This document shows, piece by piece, positions 24,915 through 36,230 of a DNA stretch of 64,000 nt. The stretch covers positions 10,470,298-10,534,297 of the forward strand of contig NC_051068.1 of NCBI RefSeq assembly GCF_004664715.2, written 5' to 3'. Below the pieces are notes generated by a model, which saw only the letters and a list, made by a program, of their open reading frames with translations, was not told where the DNA came from and searched no databases. The stretch is from Peromyscus leucopus. Taxonomy: Eukaryota > Chordata > Mammalia > Rodentia > Cricetidae. Each line of letters begins with the position of its first letter. Positions within the stretch are counted from its first letter, which is position 1. A program made the translations under genes and the position numbers.

Positions 24915-25256
24915 AATGAGTGTGCTTATGGCAACTACCCTGAAATACCTTTGGAAGAAATGCCAGATGCTGATGCAGATGGGATAGCCAATGCTCCCTC
25001 TCTCCACATCCAAGAGCCATGCTCTCCGGCCACCTCCAGTGAGTCATTCACTCCCAAGGAGGGCTCTCCTTACAAAGTCCCCATCTACATCCCTGATGAC
25101 ATCCCTATTCCTGATGAATTTGAACTTCGAGAGTCAACTATGCCTGGAGCAGGACTTGGAATATGGACCAAAAGGAAGATTGAAATAGGTGAAAGGTTTG
25201 GGCCGTACATGGGAGAGCAGAGGTCGGACCTGAAAGATTCCAGTTACGGATGGGAG
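24913..25256 (+). CDS. Mecom: Mecom (MDS1-EVI1 / PRDM3) internal coding exon, MDS1 exon 2
   Basis: Seen: a 344-nt open exon between a CAG acceptor and a GAG|GTAAGA donor. It begins with two bases that finish a split codon, then has 114 full codons from AAT (24915) to GAG (25256), so it leaves in phase 0. The peptide runs NECAYGNYPEIPLEEM, then an acidic DADADG segment, a Ser/Pro-rich linker, PIYIPDDIPIPDEFELRES, and the PGAGLGIWTKRKIEIGERFG start of a PR/SET domain, ending SYGWE. Known: this is the MDS1-encoded N-terminus that separates MDS1-EVI1 (PRDM3) from the shorter EVI1. PRDM3 is a nuclear zinc-finger regulator of haematopoietic stem cells with reported H3K9 mono-methyltransferase activity. 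The exon holds only the N-terminal part of the PR domain; the rest, and all zinc fingers, lie in exons outside the window. It is not a stand-alone gene: the frame simply runs into the intron and stops at 25374. Identity is very likely; exon numbering follows the human gene. Confidence 0.96.
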
Positions 25257-25262
25257 GTAAGA
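25254..25262 (+). other. Mecom: Splice donor of the Mecom exon
   Basis: GAG|GTAAGA agrees with the mammalian donor consensus at -1 and at +1 to +5, so it should be a strong donor. It leaves in phase 0, as required to join the next PR-domain exon of MDS1-EVI1. Confidence 0.92.
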
Positions 25263-26107
25263 ATGTCTTTTGAGTTAGCACACATATGCATTCAGGACTG
25301 TAAAGAAGAGATTAATTATGTGTGTGGCCATGAAGATATTCCATTTGTGGGAGCATGTTTTCAAGGTGATGTTTAAGAATAAACTCTCTTACAATCTCAT
25401 TGCTTGATAAAGTGATGTGTTGCTTAAAGTGATAGAATGATAAAAGGGATCTCAACTGAAGAATGGTAGAGGCAGCATATCAATTTAAAAAGATGAAAAA
25501 AAGAGGTTGTGGTTTCTGAGTTATCATTCAGAAAATTGGATCTGGCCATCTTAAAGAGCACGCAGCATTAGCAGACAAGCTCGCTCATAGACATGTATGC
25601 TGTATGTGATCTTTTAGGAGGCAGAGAAGTCTGGAAGAATTGGAGTAAAGCATATGTTTTCTCCATTTTGTAGCTGTAGGTCAATTTGGTTTTACTTTAC
25701 TTCTATATTTTCATTTACCTCTATCCTCCTCTTATATACTTTACCTCTTTTTAATAAAAGAAGACCATTTTTAAATTCTATATGCTTCTTCAAAGTGTGC
25801 ACAGTAGTCATCACTGAAATCTGTGATGATTCTTTATATTTAAATTGATATAATGAATAATTCATATATTAAAATAAGAGTGCTAAGTGATTATAAAATT
25901 AATCACTAGTTTCAGCTGTACATTGCATAGAACCCATCAGGAAGCATCCAACAATTGATGTCATTAATTACAGTATCTACCTTAATTTTATTTCAATAAG
26001 GACAGGCAATGTGCAGTTCTACAGTTATCATTTTGTACCAATGCACTGTATGTCTGTGGGTGTGCACACATATACTTTATATTTAATTTTGTAGTTCCAT
26101 CCCTATT

Positions 26108-26222
26108 GCTTGAGATAGAGGTTTTTATTGACCAGGATATCTTGGAACTCTCACTCCTCCCGATTTGACCTCCCTAGTGGATGCTGGGATTACAGGCTTA
26201 CGCTATCAAGTCTGGCTTATTT
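26108..26222 (-). mobile_element. Old B1-related SINE (antisense)
   Basis: Degenerate GAGATAGAGGTTTTTATTGA, CCAGGATATCTTGGAACTCT, CCTCCCTAGTGGATGCTGGG, ATTACAGGCTTACGC and AAGTCTGGCTTA follow the antisense B1/7SL order. Confidence 0.7.
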
Positions 26223-27289
26223 TTATAGCTTAAAAAAGTGATGTGACTAAATCATAACATCATAATTTCTGGAAAATCCGGTCTGCAGCAGAAAAACTTG
26301 TAGGTGACTTCTGCATAGGTCAACAGTTGTGGAGATGTGAGGGAACTCTTCCTTCACAGAATTTCAGCTGGATGGAAATCAGATAAACAGGATTTATTTT
26401 GGTATGTTCCCTTAATATTTATGATCATTAATAGAATATTGGGTTAGCTTTTAAATAGAAATGAATCTACAGTGCCTGCAGGATGTAATTCCAGCTTTTT
26501 GTCCTCTTGCCTTATATATGTCCCCTTGTAAAACTTATTCAAAATTCCACAATGAAAACAGCCCCAATTCAAATTCTGAAACACCAAAAGTTAAGGATCG
26601 AGCATGATTACAAGTGAGCATGCTTTCTGAGGTTTTGTCGCTGACCATAACCTTGGGACGGCTGTGCTTTAGTAAATTACTTTTAGACACATGTATCAAT
26701 AAGAGATTTTTAAAGATCACCATAGCATTAATGGATATGTGAGTCTGAATAGATTTTAAGGCAAATGTGTGTAAATTTTATATAATTATAGTTCACCTTA
26801 AAATAATGGCTCTAAACAGTCTAATAATAATTAACTCATTGAACTTTCATTACGAAATTTTCAGAGTTATGTGAGTAGAGTCCTGGTCAGGGTTCTCCAG
26901 AAGTCTAGGAATACACTGAGCTTAACTGTGAAATCAGTTTGCAATTACAGGGTTGGAAAGTACAAGGTGGAACCTTTTTAGACACAAAGCATATGGATTG
27001 GGTATGGACCTGGGGAGACTTCTGCATTTAAAAGTAATTGTATTTTTCTCCTTGGAGGAAAATGTCTTCAGCATGCACACAAGCAAATATTTACCTTAAG
27101 CAATATAAAATTATTTCCTTTGTTATGCTAAAATGCAGCTGCACAGCTGTTTTGATTGCCTAGAATTCAAGATGACTTTGCAAAATAGCTCATGGCTTTC
27201 TGACTGAAGATCACCCACTCAGTTTATGTCCTTTTTAGAATCCAGCTGATGGCCAGGCATATAGTATTCTTTGTCATTTTAATATTTGC

Positions 27290-27500
27290 TTTCTTAAAAT
27301 TTTTTGCATTTATGTGTTTGTGCGTGCATGCATGCATGCACACACATACTCCTGAGTGCCAGCACACACATGTGGAAGTCAGAGGACGACTTGTGGGAGT
27401 CAGCTCTCTTCTAACATGTCGTTCATGGGAATCAAACTCAGGCTGGCAAGCTTGCAGCCAGCCCCTTCGCCTGATGCGCCATCTTGCTTGCCTTCCCCAC
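27290..27500 (-). mobile_element. tRNA-derived rodent SINE (antisense)
   Basis: A TG/CATG-rich head, then ACACATGTGGAAGTCAGAGG, ACGACTTGTGGGAGTCAGCT, GGGAATCAAACTCAGGCTGG, GCTTGCAGCCAGCCCCTTCG and GATGCGCCATCTTGCTTGCC. The last parts correspond to the antisense tRNA-like head. The exact family was not assigned. Confidence 0.8.
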
Positions 27501-27894
27501 AATTTAGAGTGTGAGTTGTGTACTCCAGAGATGTAACGACCAAGGCTGTTGAGAAGGCTCGTCATGGCTTTGGCAAACGCTATCCTTGGTGGTGGAGCTG
27601 AGTCCTTGACTCTCTCTGCTTAATACCAAATCCACTTGACATGAGCTCAGGCTCTTTCCCCCAGCGTTTTGTCCTCTCCTGTGTGCTCATTTGAATTGTC
27701 CCCGCGGCATATACATCTTTAATTGTAGTTCATTCTCCTTTTAATCAGATTAACCTGTGATTGTATTCTAACTACCACGACCTCTCTGAGGCTGCTTCAC
27801 GTTTCTTAAAAATGATGAACTGAGGAAAGAGGTGAAAAAAGAAAGCATGTCTCTTGGACTTCCTAAAAGTAAATATGAATGAGGAAATTCTGAT

Positions 27895-27990
27895 TTGGCA
27901 AACAGTTATTGAGTGCCTACTACGTGTCAGATCATGCGTGAATACTTTCCTTTACAGCCTCTTGACTTGTTCTAAGAGAGCGACTCCGTG
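27895..27990 (-). mobile_element. MIR/L2-like ancient repeat fragment
   Basis: AGTTATTGAGTGCCTACTACGTGTCAG resembles the 'TTATTGAGCACCTACTATGTGCCAGG' phrase of antisense MIR/L2 elements. The rest is decayed. Confidence 0.45.
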
Positions 27991-28494
27991 ATGCCTCTAC
28001 TGCTCCTGTCTCTCCTCAGCTCCTCTCTTTATGCTTCTTGCTCCAATAAACTGCCTTTCCACCTGCTCAGTTGTGTGGAAAGAGTGTGTTTCTTGACCAT
28101 GCTCACTTCTGCGCCAGCCATGACTGGTTTGTAACTCTCCTCCTCTCTCATCACACTGTTCTTCATGTACACTGTTCTTTGTATTTGGGTGTCTCCTTTC
28201 TCATCCTTAGAGCCTTTTATATTTACTCTTTGAGTGTTCTTCTTGCATGACATCATCTACAGCCTTCCTAATCACAATTTAGTGTTGCTTAAAGTTTGTT
28301 TCACTGGCGGCAGTGAAACCATTTACTGAGAAGTTTGAAATATGTGGTATACAGGCTTGCTTAGATTACCCAAGAGGGCAAGGTTCGCTTAGAGTTTTCA
28401 AAGCTACGCTTTCCTAGTACAGTTGAAAACCTGATGGTGTTTCACAAAGTTGTGTTGTATGGCCAATGTTCAGCATATTTCTTACTTTTGTTTT

Positions 28495-28730
28495 AATAAG
28501 CAGACTGCATTAGCTCAGGCTGGTTGACTCAGGGGGGCATAAGCAACAGAAATTTGTTTTATCACAACTCTAGAGACTAAAAGCTGAAGACTAAGATTCT
28601 GGTTGGTTCTGGTTTGGTGAGGCCCATCTGTTTATTCTAGGGTGTGCATATATTAAGACAAGTGCTTACTTAGATGGTGAGCTGTATCTCTAACCTTTAA
28701 GTCATCTGTGACACATTGCATCTATTTTTC
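28495..28730 (+). mobile_element. Ancient interspersed-repeat fragment, family not assigned
   Basis: CATAAGCAACAGAAATTTGT, CACAACTCTAGAGACTAAAA and GGTTCTGGTTTGGTGAGGCC resemble a widespread mammalian repeat phrase (AACAACAGAAATTTATT...TCTGGAGGCT...GGTGAGGCC). I could not name the family with confidence. Confidence 0.42.
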
Positions 28731-29279
28731 CAAATAGAGTATTTTGGAAAATTTTTATGTTTGTAATTCAGAGAAATAGCATTTTTTGAAGATATTCTTA
28801 TAATAAAGTTAAATATATAGTCAAATAAAAATAACCCAAAGATAATAAACATAGTTCCTCACAAAGGAAATGATTTAATAAAGAGAAACTTGCAAGATGT
28901 TTTGGTTTGATTGTGACTGCCATGTCCTGAGGTATGTCACCCACTGCATTTGGTTAAATCCTCTAGTCTGTGTTAGGGCCTTAGCACTTGACTGTGGAGG
29001 GACACAGAGGCTGACCACAGAAATGCCATTGGCTAGGACACAGAGCAGCACTGGGTCATTACTGGGCAGAGGCCAATCACTATCCCTCAGACAGACTTTT
29101 AGAAATCATCTTCCTTGCTCCTCAGAAACTCACATATCTCTAGGATACTCAGAATTATGTGGCTATGGCCTTATTTGAAGAGGAAGCACTAATGTTTCCC
29201 GATTAGCAATGAAAACAAGGACTCAGATAGGTTCCTAGATTTCCTTTTAAGTCCATGAGCAATTTGAGTGGTGTAGCTG

Positions 29280-29622
29280 TGGTGGTTTGAAAGGACATGG
29301 CCCTCAAAGAGAGTGGCACTATTCGGAGGTGTGGCCTTGTTGAAGGAAGTGTGTTACTGTGTGGGTGGGCTTTGAGGGCTCATATAGGCTAAAGCCACAC
29401 CCAGTGAGTCAGTCTACTTCCTGTTGCCTTCTGATCAAGATGCAGCCAGCACCATGTCTGCCTGTACTCAGCCATGCTACCTGCTGCCATGCTCCCCATC
29501 AGGATGATAATGGACTGAACCTCTGAACTGTAAGCTGCCACCTCAATTAAATGTTTTCCTTCATGAGAGTTGCTATAGTCATGGTTAGGTCACAGCAATG
29601 GAAATCCTAATTAAGACAGTTT
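29280..29622 (-). mobile_element. URR1-like rodent repeat
   Basis: On the + strand it runs from GGTGGTTTGAAAGGACATGG through GGAGGTGTGGCCTTGTTGAA, GCACCATGTCTGCCTG, ATGATAATGGACTGAACCTC and TGAACTGTAAGC to CCTAATTAAGACAG. The complement of its right end (CTTAATTAGGATTTCCATTG, CTGTGA) matches the left end of the element at 61655, so the two are the same family in opposite orientations. Classification as the non-autonomous URR1 group is from memory. Confidence 0.72.
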
Positions 29623-30361
29623 TTTTTCCCCAAACAGTCTGAAGTAGTTTATTAGAAAAACTATATAAAGGTTAGCCTCTTTGAAATATGGTCATTTAGC
29701 ACATTTTCTTTACCTTTACTGTCACTGGCCACTAATAAAACTCTACAAGTATATTCACATCCTTTGGGGAGGTGCCTACTATGTGCCAAATTTCCTATCA
29801 TGTTCATCTTGTCCAGAACTGTTCCAAACAGATTTGTTTGATCTGTTAAAATTTCAGATGTGCTTAGCTTTTATTTTCTCCACTCAGACATACATAAAAT
29901 TGTACGCAGAAAAATAATGATGTGTGTAGACAGTAAATTTCTCCTTTGTCCTGTTAAATAGATGAGATGGAATAGTGGAAGGAGATTATGTTAGAGTTGG
30001 AAATTCATCATCCAATTTTGATTCAGTGCTTTGAAAATACATTATGTCCCAGACTGTAATCCAGAAATGCAATAGTGCAGTGAGGTATGCCTCCCTATCT
30101 CATGTAAAACAAGCAGTTCTTGGGATCCTAAGTTTGCTTTGAGGTTATGCAATGGTATCATCTCAGAAATTAACACATAAAATCTGCATGTTTACTGAAA
30201 CGTGAATATCCCTTAGCACCACCAATAATCTTGAACTTTTAAGATGCCTAAATTGTACATCACAGTTATAAGACTAAGTTGTATATCCACTGAATCAGAT
30301 TCCAAGAAGTTTTTTGTCTTAATACTTTTGAAGTTGTTTCTAATTGGTGAAGTAGGCAATT

Positions 30362-30365
<4 letters not shown>

Positions 30366-30414
<49 letters not shown>
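30366..30414. repeat. (AT)n microsatellite
   Basis: About 24 uninterrupted AT units. Confidence 0.97.
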
Positions 30415-30416
<2 letters not shown>

Positions 30417-30729
30417 GAGCATGCTTAATGGATGTCACTACTTACTAATGAAAAGAGTAATGCAATCTAACCACAAATAACAAGCCCAAGTTACAAAGCA
30501 CTTATTCAAAGATGGTCACTATAGTGGCGTTTTACTTCATGAGGGATTAATGTATCTCAGAAATATCCTCATTCATTCCTAGGGAAAATGAATTGAATCC
30601 TGGGAAGTCGGGTGCAAAAAGTCATCTCTATTGATACAGGAATAAGTATTCTGAATGCACACTGAACAGCCTTTGAACACCCTAGACAAATGTGCATACC
30701 TTGTTTCTTTTAAGAGTTTACCCAAGGTT

Positions 30730-30815
30730 GGCGATGCACTTGGGAGGCAAGGGCAGGTGGGATCTCTTTGCATTTGAGCTCAGCCTGGTCTACAGTTGAG
30801 GTGACATTAAAAACT
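30730..30815 (+). mobile_element. B1 SINE fragment
   Basis: GCACTTGGGAGGCAAGGGCA, GGTGGGATCTCTTTGCATTT, GAGCTCAGCCTGGTCTACAG correspond to the middle of a sense B1 (CACTTGGGAGGCAGAGGCAGGCGGATCTCTG...CCAGCCTGGTCTACAG). Both ends are missing. Confidence 0.8.
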
Positions 30816-30984
30816 TGTGCTAACAAACAGACAACAACAAAAATGGTCATCTGGGTACAGTAGTACTGTACATTATTTAGGATGCTGCCTCTGTGTAGCC
30901 TATATGCATCCATTGGCTTGATAATAACTACAAAAATTAGTGTGTCCAATAACTCTTAGGTTCTCCCCCCAAATAAATACTTTC

Positions 30985-31206
30985 CTTTAAAAATTTTCTT
31001 GTTTTATTTTATGTGTGTGAGTGTTTTGCCTGCATGTATGCCCAGGGGTCATGTATCTGCCTGATGCTCAAGGAGGTCAAAGAAGTCATCAGATCCCCTG
31101 GAACTAGAGTTAAGGGTGGTGTGGACCACTGTATGGGTGCTGGGAACCAAGCTTGAGTCCTCTGCAAGAACAAGTGCTCTTCACTGCCCTGGCATATCCT
31201 GGTCCC
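30985..31206 (-). mobile_element. B3/B2-family SINE (antisense)
   Basis: TTTTATTTTATGTGTGTGAG, TGTTTTGCCTGCATGTATGC, AGTCATCAGATCCCCTGGAA, GGTGCTGGGAACCAAGCTTG and CCTCTGCAAGAACAAGTGCT follow the antisense B3 order. The tRNA-like head at the right end is decayed. Confidence 0.87.
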
Positions 31207-31429
31207 CAGTACTTGTCAAAAACATCAAAAGAAGATTCCATTTATAATGCTTTTCAAAATTGAAATATTTTGCTTATGTGTTTCATTCATTTGTTTTCCT
31301 ATTCTTTCAAGACCTAAGACCAGCAGGTGTGGCTTTCAGAAAGTCTCCCATCTTAGAATTCTCTCAGATCCTTTCCTTATGATGTAGGAATCTACCTTGT
31401 TCCCTTAGCCTTTTGAAAATGACGTGCAT

Positions 31430-31634
31430 GGAGGATGGACAGATATTCAGCAGTTAAGATCTATTGATCTTGTGGAGAACACAAGTTCAGTTTTCAGCCC
31501 CCACCTGGGGTATCTCACAGATGCCTTTAGCTCTAGCATCAGGGAACCCAATCTCTCTGAGCTCTAAGGACACCTGCACATACTCACACGCAGACACACA
31601 CAGAATAAAACATAAAATAATTCTTAAAAATCAT
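31430..31634 (+). mobile_element. B3/B2-family SINE
   Basis: A tRNA-like head (GATGGACAGATATTCAGCAG, AACACAAGTTCAGTTTTCAG), then CCACCTGGGGTATCTCACAG, TAGCTCTAGCATCAGGGAAC, a CA-rich segment and an A-rich AATAAAACATAAAATAATTC tail. Confidence 0.82.
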
Positions 31635-33569
31635 GTACGTGAATTGGCTCAGCATGGCCCCCACATTCTCTGGTGACCCAGTGTCTGGAACTGGCTGGCC
31701 AACTAGAAGCCAGACTCTGGAGGATGTTAGGTTACATCTCTGGGTGGCACCTCTATTCCTGTCACACAGTTTTGCTTGTGTTGACATGAAGTGTATGCAT
31801 ACATATAGCTGTTGCTAGTAGCTCATGTCGCTGACCCACGGTTGGTGGACACCATTGGCAGAACAGTGATGTTTTCCTTTGTCCAATGGTGACTCCCTTT
31901 CTCCAGGCTTCCCAGTTTGCCTGGTATGGAAACCTCAACTTGTCAGCAGCCACAGGTGTGCATAGTTAGCTTTTCTGTTGTTGTTGTTGTCGTTTAAATT
32001 ATTGTGGTGGTGAATCATCACATGTGATGGCAGCATTAGACGGTCTACCCTGACACAGTCCCAAGGAATGAGCAATTCCTGTTGGTCTTGCACTGCCAAC
32101 CTGAAGCCCCATTTTCCTGAAAACCTCACCCAAGACAGTGTGACTGTGGAATTAGGACAGTATCTCACATGATTAGGAAGCATCTTTGTGCAGTAGGAGG
32201 AGTCTCTGGGTAAATCTAGTCTGCAGGTAGGAGCAGATGACCTGCTTCTGCTCTCTGTGGGATTGTTTTTTTCAATCAAGAACCAATAACTTTCCACTTA
32301 AAGAAATATAGGAATCTCTCAATTGGCTTCCAAAAGGCTCTAAATCATTCTAGAATATGTCTTTGGCACAGACAGTTTTGTCCACTTGTAGGATCACAGA
32401 TGGGAGGTTAGTCCTGGGTACAGCTCTTCATCTTCCTGGGGGTTCCCTAGGAAGTCATTAACCCTCCCACCCATCTTGTTTAGTAGAGGGTGAGGTAAAG
32501 CTAGAGCTCATTCTAGACCCCTCCAGCCTTCATGCTGGGGTAGAGGAGGTAAAATATAAAATACCACTGCTTGATAGACAAGATAGCTGGAGAAGGGGAG
32601 AGACTCCTTTCTGCTAAGTCCAATGAACTTTTCCTGTCCTCCACTCTCACGAGCTCACTAAGCATAGATTTCTGTTTCCTTTCTTGTAGGCTCTTCCCCA
32701 GTTTTTCTCTTTAGAAAAATACTTATTGTTTGTTTTGTATTTTTTGAACTCATGTGCACATTTACTCATGTAACATTTGGAGGCCAGGGAGACCACAAGT
32801 GTGGTCTTTGGCCTTCTAAGCCCTGACCCTCTCTGAGTATGGACAGGCTCCAATGAAAGCCTAGCCAAGGATTTTACCCCAGGACACAGCCACATAGATG
32901 GATGCCAGATTGCAAAACCCAAAGTCAATGGCCTTATGCTTTTCCAGTCCACAGTAAATCTAGTTACTGTTCTTAGGTGGTATAGATGTCACACAATGCC
33001 ACGATGATGTATGTTAGAGAAACCTTTGTCTTGAAGGATGGTACATGGGGCTTTTGCTTGTGGCAAGAAAGGCTGTCATACCTGTGAATCTGAGAGTCAC
33101 TAGGCTGCCTTTTGATCTGTATCTTAACTTTGATGAGCCCGTGTTTATTTTTAATTGTATTACATCTCGAGGTCTTAAATCCAGAGAACTGATCATAATA
33201 CTGCACAGACACAAAGCGCAAATATATGGACAATTATTAAAATTAGCTTTGTAGCTATTGCCATTCACAGTGCCATTTCCCGGCTCATGTTTTAGCAGTC
33301 ACTGACAGTGTTATTATAATCACTAGCTCTTGAAGACCTGGTTCTTCTGGGGTTGTTACAAACACGTGAAGCCAAGTTCTCATGAGTTTCAGGGCTGACA
33401 GCAGCTGTGCTTACTTACATTCAACATTTGCTCAGTATTTGCTGTGTATTCAAGCCCTTGTTACTTTTAAGCACCAGAGAGGGATAAAAATAGCTCTAAA
33501 AGAGATATCCAAAAGGAAAAAGAAATATCATTGTGTTTAATAAGAGAAATGACAAGCAATCATAATTCT

Positions 33570-34330
33570 TTCCATTAAGTAAATATGTTAGAAAAATTTA
33601 TTATGAAATGACACATTATGCGAGCCAGGACTCAAAGATGACATCCTTGCATTAAATACGGTAGATGCCATTAAGGAAAACAGTCAATATGTCACTAAGC
33701 CACGGCCTGTAAAAATTAAATTGATTTGGTAAATGTAAGTAAGATAGATCTGTTTGCTTTCATCATCAATTTTGAGTGGGTGAACAGGTGATGTCACCAA
33801 CCTGGGAGCGATAAAGATGCAGGACCATCTGGAAAGGCGGGTGATGGATGGGCAACTGCTTTTGGGTAGTGACAGTGCTCTGGTACTTTGTCACTTGGGA
33901 TGCAGTACTTAATAACTTTTCAATACCATCATAATAAATTTCACTGCCTTATTAATATAGAAATGGTGAGTTATTACCATGATGGTGAGTGTAAATAACC
34001 AGAGATGCAGCCGTCAAAAGCTGATTGTTCCGGCATGTATCTTTAAGCAACACAGTTCACTCGTGATAATCAACCCATGTCTATACCAGTACAGTTTATT
34101 GCACTTGTCAAAGGAAAAAGTAGTATTATTCAAAATTATATGAAGTCGTAATAAACAAGTTGAATATATTATCAGACTTTTCCTGTAAGTTTCCAAACAT
34201 GAGGCAGTAAATAATTTTTAATAATGTCTTTTCATGTAAAATAATGTCCATATGCTGTAATAACATCCTTGCTTAACTATTAACAAAACAGTCAACTTCT
34301 TTGTATGGTTTCAAGGATATTTTTATTCGT
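33570..34330. promoter_or_regulatory. Candidate conserved non-coding block
   Basis: Repeat-free, AT-rich sequence containing an inverted GGTGA-TG-TCACC (33787-33798) around a TGATGTCA CRE/ATF-like core, a nearby GCGATAAAGATG, and many TAAT/ATTA cores. It resembles developmental enhancer DNA. Conservation is not tested here. Confidence 0.22.
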
Positions 34331-35466
34331 ACTTTTCAGTCAGTAGAGCTCCGAGGCACGGAATCCTTCTGCATTAAAAGAGCAGAGACAGGAACCTTAG
34401 AACGTTTCATTAACACACTCCAAAGTTGCTGAGTACATACCATGTCACACGTTTCTATTTTAATTGAACAGATGTACTTAAGAGCAAACGACAGCAAACA
34501 AAATAAAGACAAAATTATAAACACATGTCACCAAGTAGTGGGCAGGCAAGAGCCCCTGATGAGCATCTGTGTATATTTTATGGAGAGCCAAGGGCTGCAC
34601 TTCATAAGTTTGCCACTGATGTTTCCAGTTTAATGAGGAGAAACCAAATATGTAGATAGGTGTAAGTTGAAGATGAATTATTGGATCAATCACTTAGCAC
34701 CACTGAGGGTGTCTGCCATTGTTCAGTGGGAAATGTCTAGGGCCAGGCAGCCATTCTTGGCGCAGCAGGGTGCCCAGTGTGCGAGGGAATATGGAAAACT
34801 TCCTCCTTCGTGTCACTGTGATCTTTAGATTATTTCTGGGCCAGGCTGACTTTGAATTCTGACGTTGTCTTTCAGGCTGCAGCCTGCCAGCCTCTTAAAC
34901 GGAATGCCTCTCCGCCATTTCTATTACTGCTGAAAACACAGCCGGCAGTCTATTAACAGGCAATAAAGATCAGGAAACCCAGGCCTCATTTCTTGGGTCA
35001 GAGGTGAAAATTGCATACTAAATGAAACAAAGGTGTGCCTTGAGCGCTCAAGAAGCTGCAGGAGAGTGAGCACACGTGTTTTCAGCCAGAGTCTCCCACT
35101 TAAAGGGGAAGGAAGAATCATAATAACGGTGGCCCGTGGAGTTAAGTACTCAGTGGAGAGAAATTATATCAATCTGACAAATACAGCCTTCACAGGAGAT
35201 AAAGTCTCTAATGACCTTAAATGCATATATTTATCATTTAATTCAACGACCCCATTCCCTTGGGCATAGACCAACTACGTTTCCCCGAAGCTTGGGAATT
35301 TTTTTCTAGCCCAGAGAATAATGACCATTTGTCAGAAGTTCCAAAGTTGAACACAGTTGGAAGCAAAGGACAGGAGAGGGGGGAAATGGTTAATGAAGTC
35401 ATTCTACCTCAGAGAATATTAATATGAAGTTTTATTGATGTACAAACTGCAGTTTTTCATTGGTGA

Positions 35467-35480
35467 ACAGTAGGTGGCAC
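35467..35480 (+). promoter_or_regulatory. Candidate CTCF core motif
   Basis: ACAGTAGGTGGCAC matches 13 of 14 positions of the CTCF core CCASYAGRKGGCRS; only the first base differs. It lies in repeat-free sequence. Occupancy is unknown. Confidence 0.3.
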
Positions 35481-36071
35481 ATGGGGCAGTGAAGAAATGG
35501 GAAAATTTAATCAAAGTTATTTTCATCCCATTTTATTAACTTATATATGTCACCAATGTACACAGCATGTTAATATGCAAAAAAGCGGTCCCTAAATAGT
35601 GTTATGAAACATGCAAGTTGGACATGGAAAGGTCTAAAGGAGCCTCAGAAACAGAAGCGGAAGTTCTAATATTTTGTCCAGTAAAGTGGTGAAGCAGGAG
35701 AGCCCAAGAATAAAGAGGGCCTTATGGACGGTGGGCTTTTCCTGACTGTGTTCTAGGTCTCATGTGATGAAGTCTATGAGTGATGCCCAGGAAGCACCGT
35801 GACTCTTGTGTCCCGCTTTGTGAGACTGTCAGGGCCTTTGTTCATGCTGTCAGTCAACTGTTCCCTACCCCCCAACCCCCCTCGGGCAGCCACATGGGGA
35901 ACTGCAGTAGCTACTTGCAAATAGATTTCTGTAACGTATATTATCCTTCAGGCCGTTCCTCTGGAGCTCCCAGCCCCCAGCCCCCATCCTCAACAATCTA
36001 GCCATTCATGTGGCAGAGCCCCTGGCTCACTTCTTCACCATGTGTCTAGTGGTTTGTGTTTCAGGGCCGGG

Positions 36072-36230
36072 TGTGACACAGTGGAACGAACGCTGGGCTA
36101 GACGCCAGGAACCTGGAGTTTTTGCCCCAAGTCAGACTCGGGACCTTGGAAAAGTCGTTTGACTTTCTTCTGTCTCCCTGCCTCCTCTTTCATCCGTGTG
36201 GAATACTCTCTAGGGTAACGCATTTGGAGG
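36072..36230 (+). mobile_element. MIR SINE remnant
   Basis: The order ACACAGTGGAACGAACGCTG, GGCTAGACGCCAGGAACCTG, GACCTTGGAAAAGTCGTTTG and ACTTTCTTCTGTCTCCCTGC parallels MIR (AGTGGAAAGAGC...GGGTTCGAATCC...GACCTTGGGCAAGTCACTT...CTCAGTTTCC). It is an ancient mammal-wide element. Confidence 0.75.

Noticed and set aside
24951..25376. Open frame of 141 codons as an independent gene
   Set aside because: It begins with TTG inside the exon and runs past a strong GT donor into the intron. The true unit is the spliced exon 24913-25256, whose frame is open from its first full codon.
26884..26930. Possible old repeat phrase (GGTCAGGGTTCTCCAGAAG)
   Set aside because: Too short to assign to any family.
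29750..29860. Possible MIR/L2 fragment (GTGCCTACTATGTGCCAAA)
   Set aside because: The match is one phrase of about 19 bases with nothing supporting it on either side.
31935..32297. Antisense open frame of 120 codons
   Set aside because: No family resemblance; the end is low complexity from a TTG repeat. No retrocopy features were seen.
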